Source: an uncultured bacterium (GTDB taxonomy: Bacteria; Verrucomicrobiota; Kiritimatiellia; CAIKKV01). Taken from it: 59,063 nt of DNA. The translations under genes were made by a program, and so were the position numbers. The notes under the pieces are model-generated. The model was not told the DNA's origin. It ran no database searches and was given only the letters and a program-made list of their open reading frames with translations. The stretch covers positions 1-59,063 of the forward strand of contig CALHRZ010000030.1 of the NCBI GenBank assembly GCA_938038445.1, read 5' to 3'. This document shows positions 43,157 through 51,789 of the stretch, one piece after another (the first letter of the stretch is position 1; each line of letters opens with the position of its first letter).

Positions 43157-45237
43157 TGAAAAGCGGCCTTCTTCCGGCCTTGCTGTTTTTTCTCGCCGTC
43201 TGGAAAACCGGCCGAAGCGAGGAGGAAGTCGTTTTCCCCCCGCGTCCCCGCCTTCTCTGGACTCCCGCTTCCCTGGAATCCTTTCGCCGGGACCCCGCCC
43301 GCGAACCGGAACGCCTCGCCCTCCTTCAACAGGCGGAGAAAATTCTTGCGCGCGGTCTCCGGATTCCGCATGGCGAGGGCGACTGGATTTTCTACTACGC
43401 CTGTCCCGCCGACGGTTCGCCACTCCGCGCGGAATCGGAAACCCTTCATCGCTGTCCCCAATGCGGACAGCGATATTCGGATGAGCGAACGATCGGCGCC
43501 TGGCGAACAAAACTATATCTGTCTCTCGAATCCGATCTCGAAACCCTCGCACGGTCATGGTCCCTATCGGAAGACCAACGATTTTTTGCGCCGATCCGTG
43601 AAGCCCTTCTCCAGTTGGCACGGGATTGGCCGACCTATACCCGGCATGATCGCTGGGGACGTCGAGGCACCCTGGCGGTCACGGGCGGACGACGCTACAG
43701 CCAGCTGCTCGACGAAGCCTCCAGTTTGATCCGTCTCGCCGGAATCTATGACCTCGTGGCCGATGCTCCATCCTGGAACCCAGAAGAACAGGCGCTCTTC
43801 GAATCCCAACAGCTCCGAATGCCCCTGGAGGAGATCGGTCGCTTCGAACAGTTCATCCATCCGAAGAATAATCACCAAACCTGGTTCAATGCCGCCTTTG
43901 CGGCCGTCGGTCTCGCCCTCGGCCATGCAGATTGGCTGCGCCACGGCGTGTATGGACCCCGCGGGCTTTTGAAACAATTGGAAACCTGCGTCAGCGACGA
44001 CGGCCTCTGGCACGAAGGCTCGATCGCGTACCATTTCTATGCCCTTCAGGCGTTTCAACATACATTGGATGCCGCCCAACAGGTCGGATGGACGTTCACC
44101 GACAATTCCCGTCTGAAAAGCATGTGGACGGCTCCACTTCAAATGGCTTTTCCGGACGGCCGCTTCCACGCCGTCCATGATAGCAACCCGGTCCTTCTCT
44201 CCGAGTACCGAACCCATTTCCGCTGGGCCGCCGACTACTTCGGAGACCCTGGGCTGGAGAGGGCGGACCCCGCCGCCCTTGGCAGCACAAACCTTATGAA
44301 CATCGGCCTCGCCGTGTTGCGCCGCCCTGGATGCAACGGCTCGCCGATCTGCGCAATGATGAAGTACGGTCCGCGCGGAGATCCTCACGGCCATCCCGCC
44401 AAACTGAATCTGGCGCTCTATGCCATGGGTGAGGAAATCCTTCTCGACCCCGGCCTCATCCGTCCCAGCGCCCCCCCCTATCAAACGTGGGCTCAAACAA
44501 CGATCGCACACAACACGGTTGTTCTGAATCAGCGAAATCAATCGCCGGATGCCGGCCGCTTGCTCTATTTCGAAGAGCGACCGGAAGGGGTGGCGGCTCT
44601 CGCGGAATCCCGCGGCGCCTATCCCGGCGCCATCCTCCGCCGTTTCCTCATACTGACCGACCATTTTCTGGTGGACGCGTTCTCCGTCAACGCGGCGAAC
44701 ACGGCAACGATGGACTGGATCCTTCATGCCCGCGGCGAGTTGACGCCTCCCGTCACCCTTCAGCGCCGCTTGAAACCGCTCGGCGAACAAAACGGCTATA
44801 ACCACCTCACCCGAATCCGAAGCGGCTTGTATACAAATGCCATTCCCGTCTTCACCTTTGCACTACCGAACGGAAAACGTTGGCACCTGTGGACCCCCGG
44901 CGATGAAGACGGCACCCAACTGTTTGTCGGCACAGGCATGGGGTACCGCCCGGATGATCCCGTCCCCTTCGTCCTTCGTCGCCGAGAAACCGCCCATACC
45001 CTTTTTCTCGCCATCCTGGATATTTCTGGATGCGACGCCGTTCGCACCGTACGCGTCCGGCCCGTGCTTAATCGTCAAGGGCGTCCCAATTCGACGCTTT
45101 ACACCATCGCGCTAGACTTCGAAGGAGCGGTTGGGCGATATCGCGTCGCCCTCGATCTCTCGGAAGAACCTGCAACAACTCTCCTCGATGAGGATATTCC
45201 GTTCCGCCGTTGGCGAATTGAGAAGCTTTCGCCTTGA
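43156..45237 (+). CDS. Secreted heparinase II/III-like lyase
   Basis: A 693-residue protein started at ATG 43156, which overlaps the DUF2752 stop. A short signal peptide (MKSGLLPALLFFLAVWKTGRS) exports it. Residues ~30-330 follow the helical toroid of polysaccharide lyases, with LARSWSLSEDQRFFAP and IRLAGIYDLV; a CPQCG segment sits at ~95 and could bind zinc. Residues ~395-600 form the beta-sandwich heparinase II/III domain, with GDPHGHPAKLNLALYAMGEEILLDPG, and the remainder is another beta domain. The family cleaves uronic-acid-containing polymers such as heparin or alginate. A link to the sulfatases is plausible. It ends the operon. Confidence 0.8.
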   Translation: MKSGLLPALLFFLAVWKTGRSEEEVVFPPRPRLLWTPASLESFRRDPAREPERLALLQQAEKILARGLRIPHGEGDWIFYYACPADGSPLRAESETLHRCPQCGQRYSDERTIGAWRTKLYLSLESDLETLARSWSLSEDQRFFAPIREALLQLARDWPTYTRHDRWGRRGTLAVTGGRRYSQLLDEASSLIRLAGIYDLVADAPSWNPEEQALFESQQLRMPLEEIGRFEQFIHPKNNHQTWFNAAFAAVGLALGHADWLRHGVYGPRGLLKQLETCVSDDGLWHEGSIAYHFYALQAFQHTLDAAQQVGWTFTDNSRLKSMWTAPLQMAFPDGRFHAVHDSNPVLLSEYRTHFRWAADYFGDPGLERADPAALGSTNLMNIGLAVLRRPGCNGSPICAMMKYGPRGDPHGHPAKLNLALYAMGEEILLDPGLIRPSAPPYQTWAQTTIAHNTVVLNQRNQSPDAGRLLYFEERPEGVAALAESRGAYPGAILRRFLILTDHFLVDAFSVNAANTATMDWILHARGELTPPVTLQRRLKPLGEQNGYNHLTRIRSGLYTNAIPVFTFALPNGKRWHLWTPGDEDGTQLFVGTGMGYRPDDPVPFVLRRRETAHTLFLAILDISGCDAVRTVRVRPVLNRQGRPNSTLYTIALDFEGAVGRYRVALDLSEEPATTLLDEDIPFRRWRIEKLSP

Positions 45238-45255
45238 TTTTTTCACCCTCCACCG

Positions 45256-45285
45256 TTGCTTTATCCCCTCGGATTCCTTTATACT
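45256..45285 (+). promoter_or_regulatory. Promoter giving leaderless start for 45293
   Basis: TTGCTT (45256-45261), an 18 bp spacer and TATACT (45280-45285). The ATG at 45293 is seven bases downstream and has no ribosome binding site. Confidence 0.5.
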
Positions 45286-45292
45286 GTAGCCC

Positions 45293-46549
45293 ATGCTATT
45301 TCCGGTTGCTGTGTCCTCTTTCAACAAAAGAAAGCGTGTGGGGGTCCGATGGTCTCTCCTCTTTTTGCTCGGTTTGACCGTGGGACTGGCATCGGCAACC
45401 GGCTGCTCGCGTTCGAAGCAAGAGCCCGATCCCCATAATTCCGCGGATCATGCGTCTCACGGGCATTCGGATTCTACCGCCACGCCATCGAATGATCCTC
45501 CGGCCGTCCAAAAAGAAAGCGCAGAATTGGAAGCTCGCGTCTCCAACTATTTCCGCGATTATCTCCGTCATCTGCGACAAGGCGATTTGATCCAGGCCGA
45601 GGCCACCTTCCGCGCTCTCAACGCTCTCCTCGGAGAAGGCGAGCGGTCCCGTACTTTCTGGGAAGAATTATTGCCGTCCGAATTTCGCTTAACACTCCAT
45701 CTCGCGGTCCTTTGCGTCACGTGTTCGGATGGTCTCTGCCCCAGTTGCCAGGGAAAAGGCATCTGCTCGATCTGTTCCGGCACCGGTCTGTGCCCCGCCT
45801 GTAAGGGCGTGGGCGGAGAGTGGAAACCGTGCCTGCAGTGTCTCTGCCCAAGTTGCAACGGCACCGGGATTTGTCCCGATTGCCGCGGACGGGGAACCCT
45901 GCAATGCCCGGTCTGCAAAGGAACGGGGGAAGGACCTCTCGAACAACGGTTCGTACCTTGCCCGTCCTGCAAGGGCCTTGGGTACAAAGAGGGGATGCTG
46001 CGAGCGGATGGAACCCGCGATCGGTATACCTGCCTCTTATGCAAAGGAGCGAAAGGCACGACCTATTCCCTCCGCACACCCTGTTCGAATTGTGGAGGTA
46101 CGGGCCGGATTCCCTGCGGAAAATGCGGTGGCACCGGCCGATGCGCAACCTGCAAGGGCGTCGGTCGAATTCTGCCTTGCCCAGTCTGCAAAGGAACAGG
46201 ACGCTATCTCGAGCCTTGCCCAGTCTGCGACGGCCAAAAAACATGTCCAGCCTGTAAGGGCACTCAGCACTGCCCCGTTTGCCACGGAAGCGGCCGCTGC
46301 CCGGAATGCCAAGGCCGCAACGCGGTCGTCCGACATCGCTTTCCCGTCGATCGGCGGTGGCTTTCGGAGCCCGAAGCGATCCTGACGCTGGCCGACCGCC
46401 AGGGAATCCGCCGCATTTCTGAACGGAAAACCCTATATTCGGAAACAATCGAGAACCGTATGGTTTCGCTGGAAGCCCCGGAAGGGACGATTCTGTGGCT
46501 TTCGTCCGCCGAAAATCTCGGCCGAGTACGGGAGTTGTTCAAACCGTAA
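45293..46549 (+). CDS. Lipoprotein with 18 CXXC zinc-finger motifs
   Basis: The 418-residue protein begins with a lipoprotein signal (VRWSLLFLLGLTVGLASATGC, lipid Cys38; lipobox is slightly unusual). A 90-residue His/Ser-rich and helical linker precedes a Cys-rich array from about 139 to 350. I count 18 CXXC motifs, many of the DnaJ type CXXCXGXG, e.g. CPVCKGTG, CSNCGGTG, CATCKGVG. DnaJ has only four, and no J-domain is present here. The final 70 residues are a mixed domain (SEPEAILTLADRQGI). Paired CXXC units would bind about nine zinc ions and form a long rod at the membrane surface. Function is unknown. It could be a chaperone, a redox relay or a metal store. Confidence 0.8.
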   Translation: MLFPVAVSSFNKRKRVGVRWSLLFLLGLTVGLASATGCSRSKQEPDPHNSADHASHGHSDSTATPSNDPPAVQKESAELEARVSNYFRDYLRHLRQGDLIQAEATFRALNALLGEGERSRTFWEELLPSEFRLTLHLAVLCVTCSDGLCPSCQGKGICSICSGTGLCPACKGVGGEWKPCLQCLCPSCNGTGICPDCRGRGTLQCPVCKGTGEGPLEQRFVPCPSCKGLGYKEGMLRADGTRDRYTCLLCKGAKGTTYSLRTPCSNCGGTGRIPCGKCGGTGRCATCKGVGRILPCPVCKGTGRYLEPCPVCDGQKTCPACKGTQHCPVCHGSGRCPECQGRNAVVRHRFPVDRRWLSEPEAILTLADRQGIRRISERKTLYSETIENRMVSLEAPEGTILWLSSAENLGRVRELFKP

Positions 46550-48359
46550 CGCTCGCTCCAAATGCCCGTTCCCGCGCCAGGCGATGGGCCTCGTCATAAT
46601 GACGGCTTAAGTTGCTCCAGTCGAAATGGAACGATTCGCTTTCCACTTCGTTCCGCAGAGCAATCCGCTGCCGGCGACTGAGCTCCGTAAATTCGTAACA
46701 CCAGCCCGCCAATTCCTCCACCGCGTCCGCATACGAACGATAACGCCGCTGAATGATTTTTAACCCTCGCCTCCGAGACGGCGGAAAATGGCTCTGAAGA
46801 TAACTGCCGAATCCCGCGACATCACTCGTCACGGCGGGGACGCCCAGCGCCATGGCTTCCAACGGCGCATATCCCCAGGGCTCGTAGAAACTGGGGAAAA
46901 GACCCAAATGACAACCCCGAACGAACTGATCGTAATCCATCCCGAAAAAGGGTGAAGTCGAAGAGATGAAGTCGGGATGGTATACGATTTTGACCCGCTC
47001 CTCCGGCCGGTTCAAAAGGCCCAACGCGTGAATGCGATCCCCGATTGCGTCCCCCTCCCCCTCCAGCACATGGGTCACCACCGGGGGAAGACGCCCGCTT
47101 TTCCAGGCCAATACCATCCTTCGCAAACGCAGTTTCCAATAATCGTCCACCAGATCATCAAGCCGGGGATTGCGCCCCTCCGCCACGGCCGCCACCAGAC
47201 GCTCGCCCACCTGCATCTGGATCGCTTCGCACGTTCGCCGAATCTCTTGCAGTCCGGCTTGCTGCTGAAGCGCCGCCGGATCCGCCGAACGAGTCGGCCG
47301 GCGGGTGATGATGAAAAAAACAACCGTCTTAGCCGTTCGCGCTTCTGCCAGTCGGGCATTGAGCCGCGCCATGGCATCAAGGCTCAGGTCAAACCCTTTG
47401 TTGACAAACTCGTACCGGCCGGATGTGAAGAAATACAGCGTTTGATCGAGGTCAAACGAATAGGCGGGGAAAAAATGGCCCATCACAAACTGATGGATGC
47501 GTTCCTTGTACAACCGGTGAAGGTTCTGAAATTCGTGAACCGCCGCGAACCGCTGAATGTTGAGACCATTGGGGAGAATGAGATCCGGTCTTCGGCCGAT
47601 CAGATGCTCGCATTCGAACGCCGTAATCTCACTGACCGTCGTGAAGACGTGGGCGCCATGGGCCGCGGCGCGCTCGATCAGCACCTGGGGCTCCACCTGA
47701 AAGCGGCGGGAATCCGCCGCCCAGTCCACAAAAGGGACGTGGTCGTAAAACCAGGGGTCGTGCATGGCCAAATAGCGGCCAAGAAGCGTGGCATGCGTCG
47801 TAAAAACAAGCGCGGCCGGCGTCTGCTTCCGTCGAAGTTCCGGAATGGCTGCCCCCCCCTGCCATTCGTGAAAATGGGCGATCATTCGGCCGGGATCGGT
47901 TTCCGCTGCCACCGCCGAAAGAAAGAGCTCGACCAGATGACCAAAGGCCACCGCCTCATGGGCAAGTGAATCGGCGCCAAGTAAGCTGATCCGATGATGC
48001 TCCCAAAAGAAATATTCGATCTCGGACCGGCGCGGGGCGGTTTCAGCAGGATCCAGCAAAATCACACGCGGACGACCGCTTACTAACCACCGGCCGTGAC
48101 GCACCGTATACCCCAGCGATTCGAGCACCGCCGCCGCTTTCCGAAAAAGAGGAGGCACAGGCGTCTCTTCAAACTCGGCCGGCGACTGAACCGGATCCCA
48201 CGGACCAATCAGCGTATAACGATCCTCCCACTCTCGGATCATCGCCGGCGCCTTGGACCGTAGGACCGTATAAATCCCCCCCGCCTGCCGGCAAACCTCC
48301 CAGGAAACCTCAAACAGGAATGAAGCGCTCTCTTGCCCTTCCAAACGGCGTCCCGTCAC
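46539..48359 (-). CDS. Glycogen synthase, GT3 family
   Basis: This 606-residue enzyme extends alpha-1,4-glucan from UDP-glucose. It has the eukaryote-like GT3 layout rather than bacterial GT5: FEVSWEVCRQAGGIYTVLRSKA at the N terminus, HFHEWQGGAAIP, VFTTHATLLGRYLA and NGLNIQRF, and the C-terminal GLFPSFYEPWGYAPLEAMALGVPAVTSDVAGFG carrying the E-X7-E pair. The start is GTG 48359, behind GAGGGGG; a GTG at 48413 is also possible. Its 3' end overlaps the convergent Cys-rich lipoprotein gene by 11 bp. Confidence 0.9.
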   Translation of the reverse strand: MTGRRLEGQESASFLFEVSWEVCRQAGGIYTVLRSKAPAMIREWEDRYTLIGPWDPVQSPAEFEETPVPPLFRKAAAVLESLGYTVRHGRWLVSGRPRVILLDPAETAPRRSEIEYFFWEHHRISLLGADSLAHEAVAFGHLVELFLSAVAAETDPGRMIAHFHEWQGGAAIPELRRKQTPAALVFTTHATLLGRYLAMHDPWFYDHVPFVDWAADSRRFQVEPQVLIERAAAHGAHVFTTVSEITAFECEHLIGRRPDLILPNGLNIQRFAAVHEFQNLHRLYKERIHQFVMGHFFPAYSFDLDQTLYFFTSGRYEFVNKGFDLSLDAMARLNARLAEARTAKTVVFFIITRRPTRSADPAALQQQAGLQEIRRTCEAIQMQVGERLVAAVAEGRNPRLDDLVDDYWKLRLRRMVLAWKSGRLPPVVTHVLEGEGDAIGDRIHALGLLNRPEERVKIVYHPDFISSTSPFFGMDYDQFVRGCHLGLFPSFYEPWGYAPLEAMALGVPAVTSDVAGFGSYLQSHFPPSRRRGLKIIQRRYRSYADAVEELAGWCYEFTELSRRQRIALRNEVESESFHFDWSNLSRHYDEAHRLARERAFGASVTV

Positions 48360-48374
48360 GATTCCATCCCCCTC

Positions 48375-48403
48375 TTGACTCGCATTCTTTTTCACTATAG
48401 TGT
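48375..48403 (+). promoter_or_regulatory. Sigma70-like promoter for 48433
   Basis: TTGACT (48375-48380), a 17 bp spacer and TAGTGT (48398-48403), about 30 bases before the ATG at 48433. An AGTGT/ACACT inverted repeat straddles the -10 and could be an operator shared with glycogen synthase. Confidence 0.45.
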
Positions 48404-48432
48404 TTCCGGACACTTTGTGCTATTCTATAATT

Positions 48433-48759
48433 ATGAATAATGGTCCTATCACCTGCCCCGAGTTTAAGCGGTACATGAATGAATTCCGAGCTCGTCTGCG
48501 AAAGGCCCTGGACGAAAACAAGTGGTACTTGAGCGAGCGGGAAGGACATGACGTCGGGGAACAGAAAGCAACAGAGGATTTTCTCCAAAAACATTTCGAC
48601 CGCTTTGCATCGGAGGTGCGGACCGCATTCTGTCAGCATGAGTGCGAACGGCATGAAAATTGTCCGCTCGCCATCTTCATCCGCACCTTGCCGCCGACCA
48701 GCTCCGCCCTCAACCGCCATTTAAGCCAGATAACGAAAGAAACTGGGGACAAGTCCTGA
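48433..48759 (+). CDS. Small Cys-containing protein, unrecognised
   Basis: A 108-residue soluble protein without signal or membrane segment. It has a helical N terminus (MNEFRARLRKALDENKWYLSEREGHDVG) and a C-terminal Cys cluster FCQHECERHENCPLAIFI with a CX3CX6C pattern that could bind zinc or an iron-sulfur cluster. I do not recognise the family, but the sequence looks like a real protein, with conserved-looking WYLSEREGHDVG and CPL. ATG 48433 lacks a good ribosome binding site. It is divergent from glycogen synthase and convergent with the protease at 48782. Confidence 0.6.
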   Translation: MNNGPITCPEFKRYMNEFRARLRKALDENKWYLSEREGHDVGEQKATEDFLQKHFDRFASEVRTAFCQHECERHENCPLAIFIRTLPPTSSALNRHLSQITKETGDKS

Positions 48760-48781
48760 TCCCCGCTTTGCTGCCCTGTCC

Positions 48782-51157
48782 TTATCTCCAGGTGACCCTT
48801 TCCAACAGCCCAAGCCCGTCCGGGTCTAAGGAGTCTCGCAGGAACAACCAACGGACGGTAAACGTCCCCTCCGGCAGTCGAAAGGTCTCCGACTTCCATT
48901 CCGTCGGCCCCGCCAAACGCGCTCGTACATCGCCATTAACAAAAAACAAATACTCGGCATGCACACTGCGGGAAGCAATGCGCCAGTCAAATGCCAGTTC
49001 GCCGGGCCCATGGAAAACGCGTTCCTGCCAAACCGAACCATCCGGCGCAAGTACACCCGATTTCCACCCCGCACTCGCCGTTCCGCCCTTTGTGTTCGCG
49101 GCAATCCAAACGGTAGCAACCGACGGATCACCGAATTCAGCTCCGTTGAGATCGAAGAGCCGCACCTTGAACTGTTCCGACGGCTCCGCGATTCCATCCG
49201 CTAGAATCGGAACCTTGACCTTCCGCGGCAACGCATCCCCATCCTGCCACGTCAAAACCCCGGCGCGGTGAAGATAATCTTCACCCGGTTGGGCGGAACG
49301 TCCGACCGTTTTATATCGTACCGAAACCGTTCCTTCCGATCCGCCTACCCGTCGGACATGCACGATCGCCGTTTTTCCTTCTTCCACCCACAGGGTTTCC
49401 TGGGCGAATTGGATGAGCCCTGAAGCCAAAGCGCTTTTCTGCACTCCCTCGCCGGAACATGGGATTGTCTCCGGACCCGCCGTTTTATCGGATTGAATCG
49501 TGATCGTCCCGTCGTAAAGCCCGAGCATCATCGGCAAAAAGGTAACCTTGACCGTTCGCGAACCGTTGGGCCAGATGGGACCTGAAGTCCAGTCCCCCAT
49601 GAACCCCGGCGGAAACTGAATCCCGGTAACCGTGAGAATGCTGTTGCCATCGTTGTACAGCGTAATGGGCAGTACCGCCGTTTTTGCGATCGGAACCGCC
49701 CCAAAAACCAGGCTCCCCTCGATCCTGAGCACGCGGGATTGCACCAAACGGCCCCGCCCGGAACAGGTAATCATATTGTTTCCCTCTGTCCAATCGCCCA
49801 GCACCCGGATGGCGCCGCCATAATTGCCCTCCAAAGTGGGGGTGAACGTTACCCAAACCCCTTGCGAACCGTTGGCCGGAATAATCCCTCCCGCCCAATT
49901 TCCCTGAAAGGCGATCGGATAGAGAATCGTCTGGACGGCCATGGCGGACAACCCATCATTGTGTATGGTCATGAGCCGCGTCGCGTTGTCTCCCGTATTC
50001 ACTGTTCCGAAATTCAAATCGCCTTCGATCCGAATATAACGGCCCAGCGCGTTTTCGGTTACGAATTGCCGCGTTTCGGACCACGGGCTCCATGCACCGC
50101 CGCTGTCGCGATACCGAACGCGCCAGTAATAGCGTGTCTTGTATTTGAGCCGATTGGCCGGCACTTGGACCTGAGTGCTGGCCGCCCCTTGAGAACCGCT
50201 GTCCCATGCCGGGTTCAGAAATTGGGAGTTCGGAGCCACCTGCCAACGGCTGTTGGCATGTTCGTGACCATCGGGATCGAAAAACGCGCTCGCAACCAAC
50301 AAGGGGGTAATGGAGACATTTTCCGCGCCATCTTCGGGACTGATCAACACTGGAGCCCACGGCGCCTGATTGGGCGTGTGACGATACCCCGCAACAATCG
50401 CCTGGGTCTCCCGAATCGTGCGCGCATTGTCTCCATCTTGGGCATGACCTGCCGGAACCCCCTGGTAAAGGACCAACGGCGTCGAAAAGAGAGGCGCCGG
50501 TTGGTAAAACCCTCCATACCCGTCGCTGTTGTACGCCATGATCGTATGGTATTTGGTGTTGTTCAACCCCGTGAAATACCATCCCGCCGAATAGGAGTTG
50601 AGATACCAGTTGGGACCGGGATCCGACGACTGAAACTTGCTGTGGTGCGCCCCCAGATTGTGCCCCAGCTCGTGGGTCAGGGTATGGGAGATCGCAACCG
50701 AACGGATGGCATTGGCCGTAAAGGCATTTTCCGGCTGACCGGCAGGGGAGGTCAAGAGGTACCCAAGACCCACCCAACCATAAGCCGAACCCGTATCCAC
50801 CAGAAGGGCCACAACATCCGCCGCATACGCTTCCCGCCAGCCGTGAACGGCATCCATTTCCCCCGCCCCGTTACGAAGAGCCAACAAGGCATCCTCGAGA
50901 CTGCCGTTGTAGGTGTAGGCGACGTTGGTAGCAAGAACCAATCGAAACTCGCAATCAATTCCGCTGTTCTGCATCGCCTGATTAATGCGGTTGACCGCAT
51001 GCTCGGCCACGACTTGCATCCCTCCATTCCCCTGCGCCCATGCGCGGCCCGTCGTGTCAAAGACGATCAAGATGTCAATCGTCTCCGCTTGAAGAACAGC
51101 CGTCGCCGCCAGCCAACCGATCAAAAGCCTGACAAAAAGCCCCTTTCCCCGCTTCAT
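48782..51157 (-). CDS. Secreted reprolysin-like zinc protease with Calx-beta
   Basis: This 791-residue protein starts with a signal peptide (MKRGKGLFVRLLIGWLAATAVLQA). Residues ~25-250 are a metzincin domain: the zinc motif HELGHNLGAHH gives ligands His162, His166 and His172 with catalytic Glu163, and the Met-turn is HTIMAYN. Next comes a beta-sandwich (about 260-370, APVLISPEDGAENV), two ASPM/SPD-2/Hydin-like sandwiches (GDLNFGTVNTGDNAT and GSLVFGAVPIAKTAV, to ~570), a Calx-beta domain (ETLWVEEGKTAIVHVRRVGG to ~690), and a final domain. It is an exported or surface protease; the C-terminal domains probably bind substrate or cell wall. Its ATG overlaps the stop of the secreted partner upstream. 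Confidence 0.85.
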   Translation of the reverse strand: MKRGKGLFVRLLIGWLAATAVLQAETIDILIVFDTTGRAWAQGNGGMQVVAEHAVNRINQAMQNSGIDCEFRLVLATNVAYTYNGSLEDALLALRNGAGEMDAVHGWREAYAADVVALLVDTGSAYGWVGLGYLLTSPAGQPENAFTANAIRSVAISHTLTHELGHNLGAHHSKFQSSDPGPNWYLNSYSAGWYFTGLNNTKYHTIMAYNSDGYGGFYQPAPLFSTPLVLYQGVPAGHAQDGDNARTIRETQAIVAGYRHTPNQAPWAPVLISPEDGAENVSITPLLVASAFFDPDGHEHANSRWQVAPNSQFLNPAWDSGSQGAASTQVQVPANRLKYKTRYYWRVRYRDSGGAWSPWSETRQFVTENALGRYIRIEGDLNFGTVNTGDNATRLMTIHNDGLSAMAVQTILYPIAFQGNWAGGIIPANGSQGVWVTFTPTLEGNYGGAIRVLGDWTEGNNMITCSGRGRLVQSRVLRIEGSLVFGAVPIAKTAVLPITLYNDGNSILTVTGIQFPPGFMGDWTSGPIWPNGSRTVKVTFLPMMLGLYDGTITIQSDKTAGPETIPCSGEGVQKSALASGLIQFAQETLWVEEGKTAIVHVRRVGGSEGTVSVRYKTVGRSAQPGEDYLHRAGVLTWQDGDALPRKVKVPILADGIAEPSEQFKVRLFDLNGAEFGDPSVATVWIAANTKGGTASAGWKSGVLAPDGSVWQERVFHGPGELAFDWRIASRSVHAEYLFFVNGDVRARLAGPTEWKSETFRLPEGTFTVRWLFLRDSLDPDGLGLLERVTWR

Positions 51158-51717
51158 GGCGTTTCCTCCCCCTTGCGCTCTTCAACGCCTGGAACAAGAG
51201 GCGGCAGGTGGAGCGCGGGCGGCATTTTCCGCCGGTCAATCTCGGTGACCATTCCAACCCCCGTCTGAAGATCGCCCACGATCTGGTAAATTCGACTCGC
51301 TTCGAGATCCTCGATCGTCGCCATCAAACGGTCCCCTACCACCGTAAAGAGGGCGGTCTGAAGGGCGCTCCCCGGAATTGCTCCCGCAACGACAAAACCG
51401 CCGGAAAAAGGATTTCGGCGCACCATTCCCCGGACTTCCACGCGAACCACCCCGCTGCCTGAACCCCCTGAAGACGCCGCAAACAGCCCAAGCTTCAACA
51501 CATCCCGATCGGACACCGAACCCAACCGGCTGTCCAATTGCGGAGCCAGTTGAACCCGCCCCGAACGTACAATCCAGGATTCGTTTCCTGCGGAAATGTT
51601 CCCAACGGATCCGGCTGGGATAGTGGAATCCGCAGGAGTCATCAGCTCGATCTCAGCAGCCCCAGCACCCTCCGCCAGAAGCCAAAAACAGGCGATCATA
51701 CAAAGGAATTTCTTCAT
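51154..51717 (-). CDS. Secreted protein coupled to the protease, unrecognised
   Basis: A 187-residue exported protein with signal MKKFLCMIACFWLLAEGAGA. The mature part is beta-rich: ELMTPADSTIPAGS, WIVRSGRVQLAPQL, GVVRVEVRG and LFTVVGDRLMATIEDLE. Its C terminus is proline-rich. It has no Cys after the signal. The ATGA overlap with the protease gene and the order (partner first) suggest a propeptide-like chaperone, inhibitor or docking subunit. No family is recognised, so this is inference from context. Confidence 0.7.
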   Translation of the reverse strand: MKKFLCMIACFWLLAEGAGAAEIELMTPADSTIPAGSVGNISAGNESWIVRSGRVQLAPQLDSRLGSVSDRDVLKLGLFAASSGGSGSGVVRVEVRGMVRRNPFSGGFVVAGAIPGSALQTALFTVVGDRLMATIEDLEASRIYQIVGDLQTGVGMVTEIDRRKMPPALHLPPLVPGVEERKGEETP

Positions 51718-51747
51718 GGTGCTCCCCCAACATAACGGACAGCTACC

Positions 51748-51776
51748 ATATTATTATTTTTCAACACTCTTGTCCA
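51748..51776 (-). promoter_or_regulatory. Sigma70-like promoter for the 51717-51157 pair
   Basis: On the minus strand TGGACA (51771-51776), a 17 bp spacer and TAATAT (51748-51753), about 30 bases before the ATG at 51717. A GGGGGAG ribosome binding site lies in the leader. Confidence 0.55.
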
Positions 51777-51789
51777 CTTCCGCGCTTCT

